Below, piece after piece: positions 51,956 to 63,542 of a stretch of DNA of 64,000 bases (within the stretch, counting starts at the first letter, position 1; each line of letters opens with the position of its first letter). A program made the position numbers and the translations under genes. The stretch covers positions 124,001 through 188,000 of the forward strand of contig JAKNDB010000079.1 of the NCBI GenBank assembly GCA_024305405.1, read 5' to 3'. The notes under the pieces are model-generated. The model did not search any database and had not been told where the DNA came from. It saw only the letters and a list, made by a program, of their open reading frames with translations. This DNA is from Dirofilaria immitis (lineage: Eukaryota; Nematoda; Chromadorea; Rhabditida; Onchocercidae).

Positions 51956-53059
51956 AAGAGGGGCGGATGGATAAGAAGATATTAAATAGTTTGATGTTAT
52001 ATATATATACATACATACATGAGTGAATAAATTGAAAAATAAGTTTTAGAAGAAAAGGAATAGATAGCAAAAATATTTTCGAGAAAATACTTTTTTCTTT
52101 TCTTCCTTTCTTTCTTTCCTTCTTTTCTTCTTTCCCTTCATTCATTTTCATTTTTCAAGAAAGAAAAAGCGATAAAGAATTTTTAAAATAAAATTGATAC
52201 GAAAATATTATCATCGTAACATAAATTCGTCAATTTTTTGTTGTAAAAATTTTAGCTTTTTTCACTGTCTTCTGAATTCTTTTCCTACTTATTCTTTCTT
52301 TATCATTCTAACTTCTCTTTATATCCATTTCTAATTATCTTTCTTTTGTCTTTTCTTTGTCTTTTTAAAAAAAAATTCGAAACGAAAGTTAATTCTAATA
52401 CTTTCCAAATTCCTCTTTTTCTTTCTTTTAATCTTTTTCTTTCTCTCTCTCTCCCTTTCTTCTTTTCTTCTGTTCCTCCCTTTTTTCTTACGAAATGTGT
52501 GGGCGTATGCATGTATGTATGTATGTTTGTGTATAATTAAAAATTTGAGCATTTTATCAGTAGTATCATTTAAACAGTTGATATATCATTTTATCCACTA
52601 AGTTATATGTGGGTGTAGATGGATGTATGTATGTATGTTATTGAAAAAAAGTTAAATTTTTATTTTATTAGTAGTATCATTCAATATATCATGCTAATTT
52701 TCACATCCATTATGCTAAATAATACGATTTAATTAATTAATGAAAACTTTAAGAAAAACATTAGGAAAAAAATTTTTAATTACAAAATAATTTATTAGAA
52801 TTTTTGATGCATTTTTGATTTAAAAATTTATCTACGTAATATTTAATAAAGATGAATTAATCAGAAATTTGTTAAATCTAAAATCAAATTTTATTAATTT
52901 ATAAAAACAAGTCTACATGAGATTTAGATCCATCACTACCAATTGTATATTGTCACCGATGGTACAGCGATTTTCAAAAAATGATGAAATAGATGACTGC
53001 TAATCGAATAGCTTGCTATTGTGCCGATAGAAATGATAGCACACTTAAGTCGATCAGTC

Positions 53060-53850
53060 AAATTAATCATTCATTAAATGAAGATAACGATAATAATGAT
53101 AAATGATATGCATGTACATATTTCCATATATTGTGGCGCAGATAAAAGACAGCAATGATAAATGATTTGTATACAGGCATATAAATGAGCATGCTTCATG
53201 TATAATTACAAAAAATGAATATAAAATGATAGTGATAAATAATAATATGTAGATAGGTACATGTGCACACTTGTGTATAATATGATAAGGATAAATGCTA
53301 GATAAAAATGATAAACAATATACATATAAAAACATACATTCCTGCACTTTTACAGAAATAGAATAATAATGATAAATGATAAGTGAAGATGATAATATTG
53401 ACAAATGATAGATGAAGATAAGATAATAATGACAAATGAATAAAGATAAGGAATAATAATAAATGAAGGTAATAATAAATGATAAATGAAGATAATAATG
53501 ATAAATGAATGATATATAAGCACAGGCATGCAATACGCATGTTGATGAATTTTGACAAATAATTTACGATATACATAAAATGTAATGATAGAGAATAAGG
53601 ATAAGATAATTATAATAAATGATATAGATTTACGTATGTGTACGTACATATGCACTTGAACATATTCTTATCATATTTTTAATTACTTAACATAGTTTAA
53701 AGACACATATATATATAATGAAACAATAGCGATATGGATTAGATAATGATAATAAATGATATAGACTTATGTATTTTATATAATATCCGTAAATATAATG
53801 ATAAGAATAAGCAGTATCGATAAATAATATTTATTGAAAAAATGATTTCA
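53060..53850. repeat. Degenerate gataatgataaatgat repeat, about 100-bp period
   Basis: Units combine aataatgataaatgatat with a segment carrying alternating purine/pyrimidine words (gcatgtacata, gtacatgtgcacac, cgtatgtgtacgtacatatg). At least six irregular units are visible. The - strand ORFs of Tyr/His/Leu/Ile are by-products. Confidence 0.7.
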
Positions 53851-55570
53851 TATAGTATGAAGATAGTATGAAAATACTAACAATGAGGGAAAATTGCAGT
53901 TTACTACTTTTATCATATCTGCAAATACACTGATAAGAACAATCAATCTTGACAAAATAGTAAGAATGATCAGTTTCGACAAACGAAAATACTTTCAAAT
54001 AATGCAACAACTATTACAATAACTATTAGCTATTTATCATTTGTATGATATCAGATAAATAAAATAATCTGAAAAACTTACAGTACGTTCTAGACATTAA
54101 CAAATAAAAATCAAAACTATAAGTAATTAAGCATATTTGTATCAAATTTAATCACTACAAATCAATACATGATATAATTGTTTTCGATCCTGTCAAATCT
54201 AATCGACACGAATCAATATAAGAGTTAATCTTGTCGCAATTATCAAATTTATCTATATCTATTCGTTTGACTGGATTCAAAAATACATAGCAATTTCATC
54301 CGTTTAACTTTTTTCTTTGTTTCCCAAAAATTATCGATTTGTTTACATTTGGGAAAAGAAAATCGAAAACCCCATGTATCAAAAAATCGAATATTTTCAA
54401 CAAACTTTTTCGCTTTTCATTTTGCTTTTGAAAACAAAAACCACAGACATTATCAAAGGTTAGAAAAAGGAAGAATAAGTCTCAGATTTAAAACCACAAA
54501 AATTAAAACCATCTCATCAAATCTAAATTATAATTTAATAATGATATTTTGATTTTTTAAAATTAATTTCCACTCAAAATCATTTAATAACACATGGAAA
54601 TTGTTGAATTTCAGATCCCTTTATTTTTCCCATTCTTTTAATTTTCAATATATTATTCATGATAATCCCGAAATGATCTTCTTTACTGAGGTATTAAAAA
54701 TAATTTCATCTTTCCACTGCTCGCCAAAATTTTTTTACATAAATCTTTCAGTAGGATAACAGGATACCAGACCTTAGAATGATTAATCACTAATAATTTT
54801 TTGATTGAATTATTAATACTTTTATGTTTCTTCGTAAATTCATAAAAATACACTAATATCATGATAATAGAAATAAACTTCCATAGAAAGATCTGAATTT
54901 TTAGCAGATTAACAACTGATATCACTTTGCAATATTTTTCATTTGACTTGCAACAATGAAACTTCAAACTCCACCATAACCTCATTTGATCAGATTATCA
55001 AAATTTTGTAAAGAAAATAATCAATCCACATATTTCTGGCTATTGAATTAAATTATCCATATCTATTGAATATCAATATTTCTTTAAAATGAAATGTAAA
55101 AGGAACTGGGTTACAAATGTTTCATTCATTTTTCTTTCTTTTCTTTAATCGAAGTTAAAACGTATTCTAAATGGATAATTTTACTAGCTTAAAAAGAAAA
55201 AAAGCCTATTTAGTTTTTTAAATAAATTTATTTCCTGAGAAAAATAATTTATACATATTTGAAAAAAGATATACATATTAATTAAATTTTTCATATAAAA
55301 AAAAATACAGATATTAATTAAATCTTTCAGTTTTGTCACGTTAAACTGGCTATGGAGAGCAAAATTTGTTTATCAATTTATTTGGGTAAATAGAGGAAGT
55401 TACCTTTTCGAAACATTGTTATAGAATCATACGTAAGTTTTACACAGAGTACTAATATAATTACAAAAAGAATATGAATATGTGACAAATTATAACAACA
55501 AGATAGGGGTAAAATTGTCGAGAGATTAAAGATTATTTACCAAAGTTTAAAAAAGATACAAAGTATTGAA

Positions 55571-55717
55571 TCATCGTAAGCAACAAGGAATGAATATTAG
55601 AAGACCAGCTTCACCACCACAAATTGCCAATTGACCAGATGGCTCGCTTACAGCCAATCGATTTAATGATTCCGTACGAAGATCCAGACTAAATTGTGAC
55701 ATTGCAGTTTTACCGGT
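55571..55717 (-). CDS. Last exon of the GTF3C2-like gene
   Basis: 147 nt, phase 0, acceptor cattttag, TGA at 55571-55573. Reads TGKTAMSQFSLDLRTESLNR, then LAVSEPSGQLAICGGEAGLL and IFIPCCLR. The LAVSEPSGQLAICGGEAGLLIF segment looks like a final WD-type blade. Confidence 0.85.
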   Translation of the reverse strand, partial: TGKTAMSQFSLDLRTESLNRLAVSEPSGQLAICGGEAGLLIFIPCCLR

Positions 55718-58700
55718 CTAAAATGTAGGAATTTTGATTTTAAGGAAGGAAAAAAATGCTTAGATTAACATTTCAAGGAAATAAATAATTGTAAACAAAT
55801 AAATCTTGAAATGAAAATTGAATTATTCGCATGACATCCGTATAATAAACTCCAAATAAAAGTAATGGAAACAATCATCAAAATTAAACGTAAAATGGGG
55901 ATTGCCTATAAGCGCTATAGTTCTTCAAACGATTGTAATTTTTTTCTAAAAAATAGACAGATTGATAGAACTGCATTAAAATAAGACGATTATAGAAGTT
56001 ATAGTATTTAGATATAAATTTGAAATTTTCTTACTCCTTTCGATTTATGAAATATGCATATTAGACCGTGCTTTCATATCATCAAAACAGAACTTGAGAT
56101 ATGATTTTTCAGCATACAATTGCAATTTTTTTTCTAGATTTTAATCAGATATGAGATGATAATGTCGTAACAGTCATGAATTCGTGAAATTTTCTTATTT
56201 CCTTTGATTTATGAAATATATATATCAAATCATACTTTCATATCATCAAAACGAAATTCGAGATATGATTTTTCAGCACACAATTGTAAATTTGTCAGAG
56301 GCGGAGGAAACTTTCCTTCACTTTTACATCCCATATTATCATCCACGCTGATATCATCATTTAAAGCTGATTCAGTTGTCTATAATCTTGTTAGGTCATT
56401 AAGTAATTGAAGGCCAATAGCGTGACTAATGTTTTTGAAAAAAAGCTAGCTGAAATTATGCTATACTTAACAAGAAAGAAATATTTGCTTATTTTCATCG
56501 ATTTATTTAATATTTCAAAATCTGTAAAATTCTCTTGAAATTTATATGATCCTTTTATGCCAAAAGAGCAAATACTCGCCAAATAGAGAATTTAGCACTT
56601 AGCAAGCTTTGTTTATGTCTTTCATTTTTTGGACTCTTCCTTCAAAATTTCAAAATTCAGGTATTTTTTACTAAAATTTTCTTACAACAAAATATTTGGT
56701 ACCCATCACCCTATCTCTAAGAAATCACTATCCATTCTCTTCTTATTCCTAAATATCATAAAAATGAATTTTCAAAGGGAAACATTTAGATTTAAATCTA
56801 TCATCGAAAATAAATACCCTTAAAAACTGTGTCTTTAAACTGCCTTAAGAACATACCTTTTCCAATGGTACTTCTTCCGATTTCCTCACTACTGTCATAA
56901 CAACCCGACATGCATTAAATAAAAAATCTTTTTCCGATCCAGCAGCAACTAAACGGCCATTTAAAGAAATTTGAAGACGACCATCTCCTCCAGCCGATAT
57001 TATTGCACCTGTCTTTGGACATATACATAAATCCCAAAGCTGTATTTCATGCCTGAATTTCAAAAAAATGTTAATTGCAGTAGCGAATAACAGATCAGTA
57101 TTGTTTTATTCAATATGTTAAGAAAAATTTTTTGCAATTAAAATTCAACTACTCATGATACCAAATAATGAATCACAATATCCTTTCTAATCCATTTACG
57201 ATCCTATCTTTGCAACAATTTACATTAAAAATTTTTAGCATTTCACATTAAGCAAACACAAACCTATTAGCCAATGGTACCACGAAGAAATTTCCTTTGA
57301 TGAGCCTAGTACAATATAACATGTACCACAAAGGAGATGCACGCCACTAAGAGTAAAATCTTGTTGATAGCTAAATATGCCATTAAAAAGTCCTTCTCGT
57401 GAGTAAACCTGTAAATATCATATCTAGGAAAATCGCTTTCAGATAAATTTATTTTAAATCGAATAAAAAATTCATAAAAGCATGAAACTTGAAAAAAGCA
57501 CACCTGCATTCCAGCTGTTCTTTGGGCACCTTCTTCAATTACAAATGTAAGCGTCACCAAATCATATATTCTAATCAGCTTCTCGCGAAATGATACTGCT
57601 ACTAAAATAAAATGCATAATTTCAAAAATCAAAAACAAAAAATATTAAATTTCAATAAAAAATTTTTATAATGAATGTAAAAAACACGCCTTATAAAAAA
57701 ATCAAAAAATAAATTCTGTCGCCTGTCTTGAGAAACCCTAAAAAATAAAAATCTCGTGATAAATGAAAGTCTTCTTGAGTAGTTTGAATTCAGGAGCAAA
57801 CTTACACTGCTCCAATCCACAGAAAACGACATTGATAGGGGAGATAGCCATTCAGTACTATGTATAATTTTTGCAGATGCCGTACTCGCATTCAAATCCC
57901 AAATTAATACATGACCTTGAATATTTTCATTATAATTCTTTAACTGTATGTCCATTAATTAATGTACAAGCCAAATTGAACTAAAATAAAGTGCTAAAAT
58001 GTTTTTACTTAATATGACATTAAAAGAAGGTTTTGCTAAAAAATAGTGACCTAAAAACTATTCTCAATAGTATTAAATAGAAGGCATGTAATTTCACAGT
58101 CTCGATTTCCATCACTTTTCTTCATCAATAATACTACTATCCTATTTTATCAAATGTAGAAAGTTGTCTCAAATAAAAATTTATAAAAGTGTGTAAATAT
58201 TATATAAGAGTGTACCTGATGCAGAAACAGCTGCCAATATGTTAGAACCTCCTTTTTCATTCCATGCAATTGAAATAGTTGGTGCATTATTACAACATTC
58301 AGGACAAAAAGAACTAGATCAGGTTCCGAACAACGGTATACCAGTCTATTAATATCACTGGTTAAAGGAATCGGTATATCGCTGTGTATTCTAAAATCTA
58401 ATAATTAAATTTTAAATTTTGTAACTAAATATATTTATGAATTAATCTCTCAGAGTTTTTGCTTTTTTCCGGATCTAAATGTATTAGGTACAGTGAATAA
58501 CTTGCAGCTAATTTCATGTTCCTAAATTAAAATTATTGTATTACTTACAGAATTAAGCTTATTGTCAGCGATCTATGATTTTGTTGTTACTGATAACATT
58601 TTCCTCAGTTTCCTTGTCCCCAAAATTTTTGCATCTAGCTTAAACAAAAATTCTGTAAGACTCGAACACAAATTAAATAAAAACTGAAGTTGAAAATCAA

Positions 58701-61700
58701 GTGGAATTAATCAGATTCCTCAAATTTTATCCTAATCAGTGCAGAAAAAAATAACTGTGATAAACAGCGAAAAAGCAAAATTAATAACTCATTACTAACC
58801 CATAAAGCGAAATTGAACCTTTCACACCACCGATTGCAAGAATACCAACAAAATTTGACAATTTGTTAGTTTGCTTAACAGAATCTCGCAATGATGGGCA
58901 CCACGCTGTACAAAGTATTGTGTTATAATTCACTTCCAGAAGAAACCATAAAAAAGCAGAAATCCTGAAAAAAAAATCGAAGATTGAATTCACTACATTT
59001 CTAAAGAAAAAAAGAAAACAGGAATAGAATTTTCATAATATAACGTGATTATTTCTTCGACAAATCACAATAATATGATATACCTGTCTGGTTTATTGTC
59101 ATACAGCCAAAACTGCACATAATCAATGTTACAATTTCTTCGATTTTTTGAAACCAAATATTCCTCATCAGAAAATACCGTAACAGCTACACATTCACGA
59201 CCTGATTTTTTTTTTTTTAATAAGCATAATAATTAAAAAAATAAAAATCTGAGCAGCCTAATTTTTTTGAACATTTCTTTGTCACTTCATACATTAAGTA
59301 TTTATTTCATCTTATTTATGCTTTCTCAATAAAATCAATTAAATCAAACTAAATTGGTTTTAAAACGTATTCAACTGTTTATACTATGAAATCTTCAAAA
59401 TAGCATAAATTTCCATTGTTTGCATTAACTAACCATCTTCCAATTTTCGCGGACAACTTTTAATTGTTGATATTGGTCCTCCACAATAAGCAATACAACC
59501 AGTTTCGTGTATATCATTTTCACTTGATATAAAATGGCTGAAAATTATTTGCAGTAAATTTATGAAAGGGAAATGAAATCTCAATTATTAGGAGGAAAAA
59601 ACGAATAATGATTGATTTAATCGAATTTCATTTTAAGGAATTTAAAAAACTTTTTTAGTAGTCGTTGATTCATCGCTATAGAATGCAAAAAAATATATAA
59701 ATAAAAATTCTAAACATGTACAAAGTATAATGAAAAGCAAAACAAGGATGTCAATATCTCGGCTACATTATGTTTTATCAGAAAATACTTAAAAATATTC
59801 CATGAACTCAGAAAATCCACAAATCTAGATAACTGTATACGATTGTTCGGACATTCAACGCGCTGCCTCAAATTGAAGAAAAATGTTGCACATAACTGAA
59901 CATAAATTTGCTACATTCTAAAGTTTATTTTACAAATAGTTGGGATGCTCAGCATAAAAATCAGCTCTAATTCGAAATTAATTGCTATTAACTTACATTT
60001 TCCCCTCTTACAGTGCAAAGGTTTGGGTACAAAAACTGGCAATCTTTGTTTACCACCAACTATATGATCTTTTGAACATTCTTCATACTTGCACTTCGAC
60101 TTTTATTCGATGATACCGATTTACATTCCTTATTATTGTCAGAAGGAAGTATTACAGGGATCGAGCACTTATCAAGCATAACATTCAAATCTTCACTGTA
60201 ATTTAAACACCATAAAAGTTTCAAAGATTTAAAAATTTTCTATCAAAACATTAGAATAAAATGAAAATATAGAAATCAAAAAAATGATAAACCTGAAATC
60301 ACAAGCTGCAACACGTTTCAAATTATTTGGATGGTACTCAAATTGAACAAGAACGTCACAAAGAGAATCCTTTTCTCTCTGCATCCTAAGTAGTTCGTTA
60401 GCTCGATCAATCGTTTCTTGATATTGCATTAAATCATGTTGTGTTGGAGCACTGGCTAAAAATTTCTGATAATTTTATCGAGGAATTAATTAAGTAACGT
60501 AAAAATGGAAGATGAACAGATGATTTTTGATGTCAAATTCAATCATACAACACTCCAAAATAATTTGGGAAAAGATTTCGCAAATAAAAAGAAATATAGT
60601 CATTTGAAGATTTCTGAGACAACGCAAGATACTTGTCAAACAAACCTTAATATGAAAGTTGTAGAGAAAATCTATCGTTAGCAGATCTAACAAAGTTAAT
60701 TAATGAAAAGTGAATAACAACTTCGGTCAAATATTTGATAGAAAGGAATTATTAACTGCCAGCTTATCAAGTTCAAATTTCCAGTAATCTAATTTAAACT
60801 TCATGAAGTTTGAGTCGCAAAATAAAATTTCAATATTACCTTAACTGACTGAAAAAAAAGATTTTGAAAAAATCATATTCAGAAAATAAAGAGCAATTTC
60901 ATTTAAATGAAGATTGGAATATAAGCAATCCAACTTTATCTAAACAAATTAGCAATATTAATGAAAATATCTAATTTAAATGTACCTCCAAGATTTGTAC
61001 TTTTGAATTTGAATCGTTTGACTCCATCAGTTACTTTCATACGTGAACTTTTCTCTGGTAAGTATCCTTGTGCTATCGATGCTACTTTTTGTTTATCGGA
61101 TTTTTTTCTGTAATAAATAAATGAACGCAGTCACAAAAAAACTTTAAACAATGATTAAAGGAATTTTCTTTTAAGTGAAAATGCATTGCTTCAACTCCCA
61201 AAAAAGATTTGGTTTGCAAAGATACCTACAAATGATACTTGTGACAATAATTCTCCCGTCACAGTTTTCTTTTTCAGGATACTCTTCACAATTTCAATCC
61301 TTGCGAACATTATTATAATATTTAGCAATATTCTTTCTTTAAATATCACTACAAAATAGCTTTAATTTGATTTTCAGCATGAAAGTGATTTCAGAAGAAA
61401 TGAATCTTTCATCTAAATAATTTAAAAGATAAGCTGAAGAAAGTTTATTCACATTATTCTTTATTCTTTACAAACATACTTTCCTCATTTTTCTTGAAAA
61501 ATCCACATCTAGTTCATCAATTTCCGAATTTTCGGAGTATGATTCGTCGTCTGATCTGAAAATTTTTACTGAAACTTATCATTAATAATCGCTACTTAAA
61601 ATTAACCTTCAATTAACTTTCTTCGAAAAACAGAAATTTCAATAACCTTTGTCCTTTTCCCTTTGTTTTCGGATTTGTACATATAGTCAAATGTTCACGA

Positions 61701-63542
61701 CCATCCGCCACGGTGCCTGTAAGTCCACATTTCCAACATTTCCAAGGTAATCGATCCTACAAAAACCAGAGAAATTCAAAAACTCGATGATCAATTTTAT
61801 AAAATCTTCGTATTTTTTCTTTTCATTTAAATGCAGTCATTTTTCATTCAGTAAATCATTTAAATTTATATATTTTTAAACAACCAATCATATCTATAAT
61901 AACATTAGCTTATCGCATTCTTTTGCAATTATATTAAATTACTGATCTTAAAACAAAAGTCTTAAAACAAAATTCATGTATCTGAAATTGGTTTCATATA
62001 AAATAAAATAATACTTTCTCTTGACCGCATCTTTCGAGATGATATGATAATGCATAGCGATGCCCATATTTTTGTGTACAGTTCAATGTTTCGATATTCA
62101 AACACGGCAAAACTTCTAATGCATTCATTGAAACCCGCAATATTTTTGCTTTTGTGACTTTATCAAGTGCTCGAAATACATCAGCCTTGCCCTGTGAGCA
62201 AGATATAATACAGTATCCAATAGTGACATAAAAATATATGTTAGAAAATATATTTTTCTAGGCATTTACAATTTTTATAGAATCGGAAAAGAATCATACT
62301 TGAAATAATTTTATTTTATCCATTATTTTAAAATTAAAAGTTAAATTACCATATACTTAAAATATTCCGGTAATTTCAAGCATCTATCTACATGATTAAC
62401 AATATCTTCTGCATTCTTCAAAGTTTTTGTACATTTTTCATTCAAGCACTTCACCGTACCATCACTACTTTCTGCAAATGCTCGCAATATAAGTTGTTCC
62501 TTTTCCATTTTTGGTAATACAGCCCAACTGGTTGTATGACCCTAAAAATAATAATTTCAAAATAAAATGAATTTAACAAATTTTAGAATCAAACATTATA
62601 TTTGTAAATTGAAAAAATTTCATCACAAATCTAAGTTTAATTTATTCATCCACTGTCACTTTTATTGCATTGTTTCATTCAAGTTTTCAATGTATTCATA
62701 AACATTCCTGCTAGGAAGATTCATATTACAACTTTTAAAGTAGCTATATCGTCAATCAATCACCAACATTGCTTTCATTTGCGAAATCTCTTCCTCTACA
62801 AACTGCATCGTCACATGTTTATGTACAGGAAAAAATTTAGGATCTCGACCCCTTTTAATTTAGAAAATGTTCGCTTCTAGAAACTGAATTGAATGAGTCT
62901 TCTTTTTATCATTATTTCATTACTGTTATAATTGTAATTACTTTTTAATTACAAACCCACCAAATTATTGCAAACTTATGAATGAATAAATAAGCAGATG
63001 ATTACATATTCAAATAATGGACTGCAAAATACACAAAAACTCAACTTCCGAACTACCCAACAAAATGTTTTTTCAACCCATTAAGAAGACGATAATTTAT
63101 AATAATCAATATATTTACTCACTCGATAAGCAGCATATTCGGCATATTTTTCCGGTGGACGCTTTCGACTTCGTTTCTGAAACCAATATTATCATTTCGT
63201 AACATCCAATATTATTCCAAACATTGAATTTTATCTTAAATTTATATTTGTTATCGGCTTTTTATCTAATTCTTCGCTCTTTGTCTACTTTCTAAATTTA
63301 TATTTCCTAGCGCTTATTTAAAAAAATGGCAGGATCTTCTTCTTTCACATTCTTTCCATTTCTTTTTTCCAGAGCAGCATTTTTTCAAAAAATTTTAAAA
63401 AATCGAACTGATTGAAAATTCTTACTTTTGCAGGTTTTGAGGATCGAACAATACCGATATTTTCTCTCTCATCAAATGATTCGATATCATCGGATTTGTT
63501 ACCATTTGAATGATAATCTTTCTCATCTTCGGAGTTAATCAT
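55571..63542 (-). CDS. C2HC zinc-finger and WD-repeat protein, probable TFIIIC subunit GTF3C2-like
   Basis: I reconstruct about 20 exons on the - strand: 63542-63426, 63176-63123, 62541-62350, 62191-62015, 61756-61647, 61555-61480, 61107-60986, 60455-60293, 60195-59997, 59537-59434, 59201-59084, 58964-58800, 58390-58216, 57915-57808, 57737-57688, 57601-57504, 57408-57264, 57052-56857, 56379-56236 and 55717-55571. Total is about 890 codons, near human GTF3C2 (about 911 residues). A basic/acidic N-terminus and three C2HC fingers precede WD-type repeats. The order ECVAVTVFSDE, VQFWLYDNKP, TILCTAWCPSL, GILAIGGVKGSISLYG resembles the GTF3C2 WD region. TFIIIC binds A/B boxes of tRNA genes and recruits RNA polymerase III. 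Six homopolymer frame breaks interrupt it (57288-57290, 57695-57701, 58306-58310, near 60001-60005, 60101-60104, 61101-61107). Gene structure is firm; the family assignment is moderate. Confidence 0.75.
56021..56130 (-). pseudogene. Partial tandem copy of the penultimate exon
   Basis: About 110 bp matches 56185-56292, which is the 3' half of exon 56379-56236 plus its following intron. On the - strand the copy still reads LQLYAEKSYLKFCFDDMK. The donor gtatg of the original is gcacg here, so it should not splice. It lies wholly in the last intron. Confidence 0.75.
56236..56379 (-). CDS. Penultimate exon of the GTF3C2-like gene
   Basis: 144 nt, phase 0 to 0, acceptor attatag and donor gtatga. 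Reads TTESALNDDISVDDNMGCKS, then EGKFPPPLTNLQLCAEKSYL, then EFRFDDMK. It joins the flanking exons without a phase change. Its 3' half is duplicated about 165 bp downstream. Confidence 0.75.
56857..59537 (-). CDS. WD-repeat exons of the GTF3C2-like protein
   Basis: These exons (59537 down to 56857) contain blades of a probable beta-propeller: GGPISTIKSCPRKLEDGREC, VQFWLYDNKP, GGVKGSISLYG, ISIAWNEKGGSNILAAVSAS, HVLIWDLNAS, LAVSFREKLIRIYDL, HEIQLWDLCICPKTGAIISA and GGDGRLQISLNGRL. WD/YD dipeptides and GH-like starts are partly degenerate, as usual in TFIIIC propellers. Breaks at A5 58306-58310, A7 57695-57701 and A3 57288-57290 need one base each. The small exon 57737-57688 is the least certain. 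Confidence 0.75.
59997..61555 (-). CDS. Acidic and charged middle exons of the GTF3C2-like protein
   Basis: Exon 61555-61480 is acidic (SDDESYSENSEIDELDVD). Exon 61107-60986 is basic (KQKVASIAQGYLPEKSS). Exon 60455-60293 reads TIDRANELLRMQREKDSLCD and then VLVQFEYHPNN. Exon 60195-59997 carries a frame break at T4 60101-60104 and needs a second extra base near 60001-60005 to join the next exon in phase. T7 at 61101-61107 gives an A7 exon start, where A6 would fit the preceding phase. No domain is recognised here. Confidence 0.65.
61647..63542 (-). CDS. N-terminal exons with basic segment and three C2HC-type zinc-finger motifs
   Basis: The ATG at 63540-63542 opens MINSEDEKDYHSNGNKSDDI. The next exon is basic, KRSRKRPPEKYAEYAAYR. 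Three cysteine/histidine motifs follow: VKCLNEKCTK…NHVDRC (62541-62350), LNCTQKYGHRY…YHLERC (62191-62015) and WKCWKCGLTG…EHLTIC (61756-61647). Each fits C-x(2-5)-C or C-x-H followed by H-x(3)-C, as in zinc-binding fingers. All five exons are intact and in phase. Nucleic-acid binding is inferred from the fingers and the basic patch. Confidence 0.8.

Larger units (their letters stand above)
49733..55570. other. Intergenic region upstream of tropomyosin, downstream of the WD gene
   Basis: About 5.8 kb between two genes on the - strand. It should contain the long-isoform tropomyosin promoter and the 3' UTR of the WD gene. Most of 50124-53850 is simple or minisatellite sequence. ORFs at 54349-54552 (+) and 54683-54985 (-) lack splice context or recognisable motifs. 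I found no RNA genes. Confidence 0.7.

Noticed and set aside
53063..53655. - strand ORFs of 90-156 codons rich in Tyr, His and Leu
   Set aside because: They overlap one another in different frames across a gataaatgat repeat, so they are repeat by-products.
54683..54985. 100-codon - strand ORF
   Set aside because: No recognised motif, AT-driven composition and no plausible splice partners. ORFs of this size occur by chance at this base composition.
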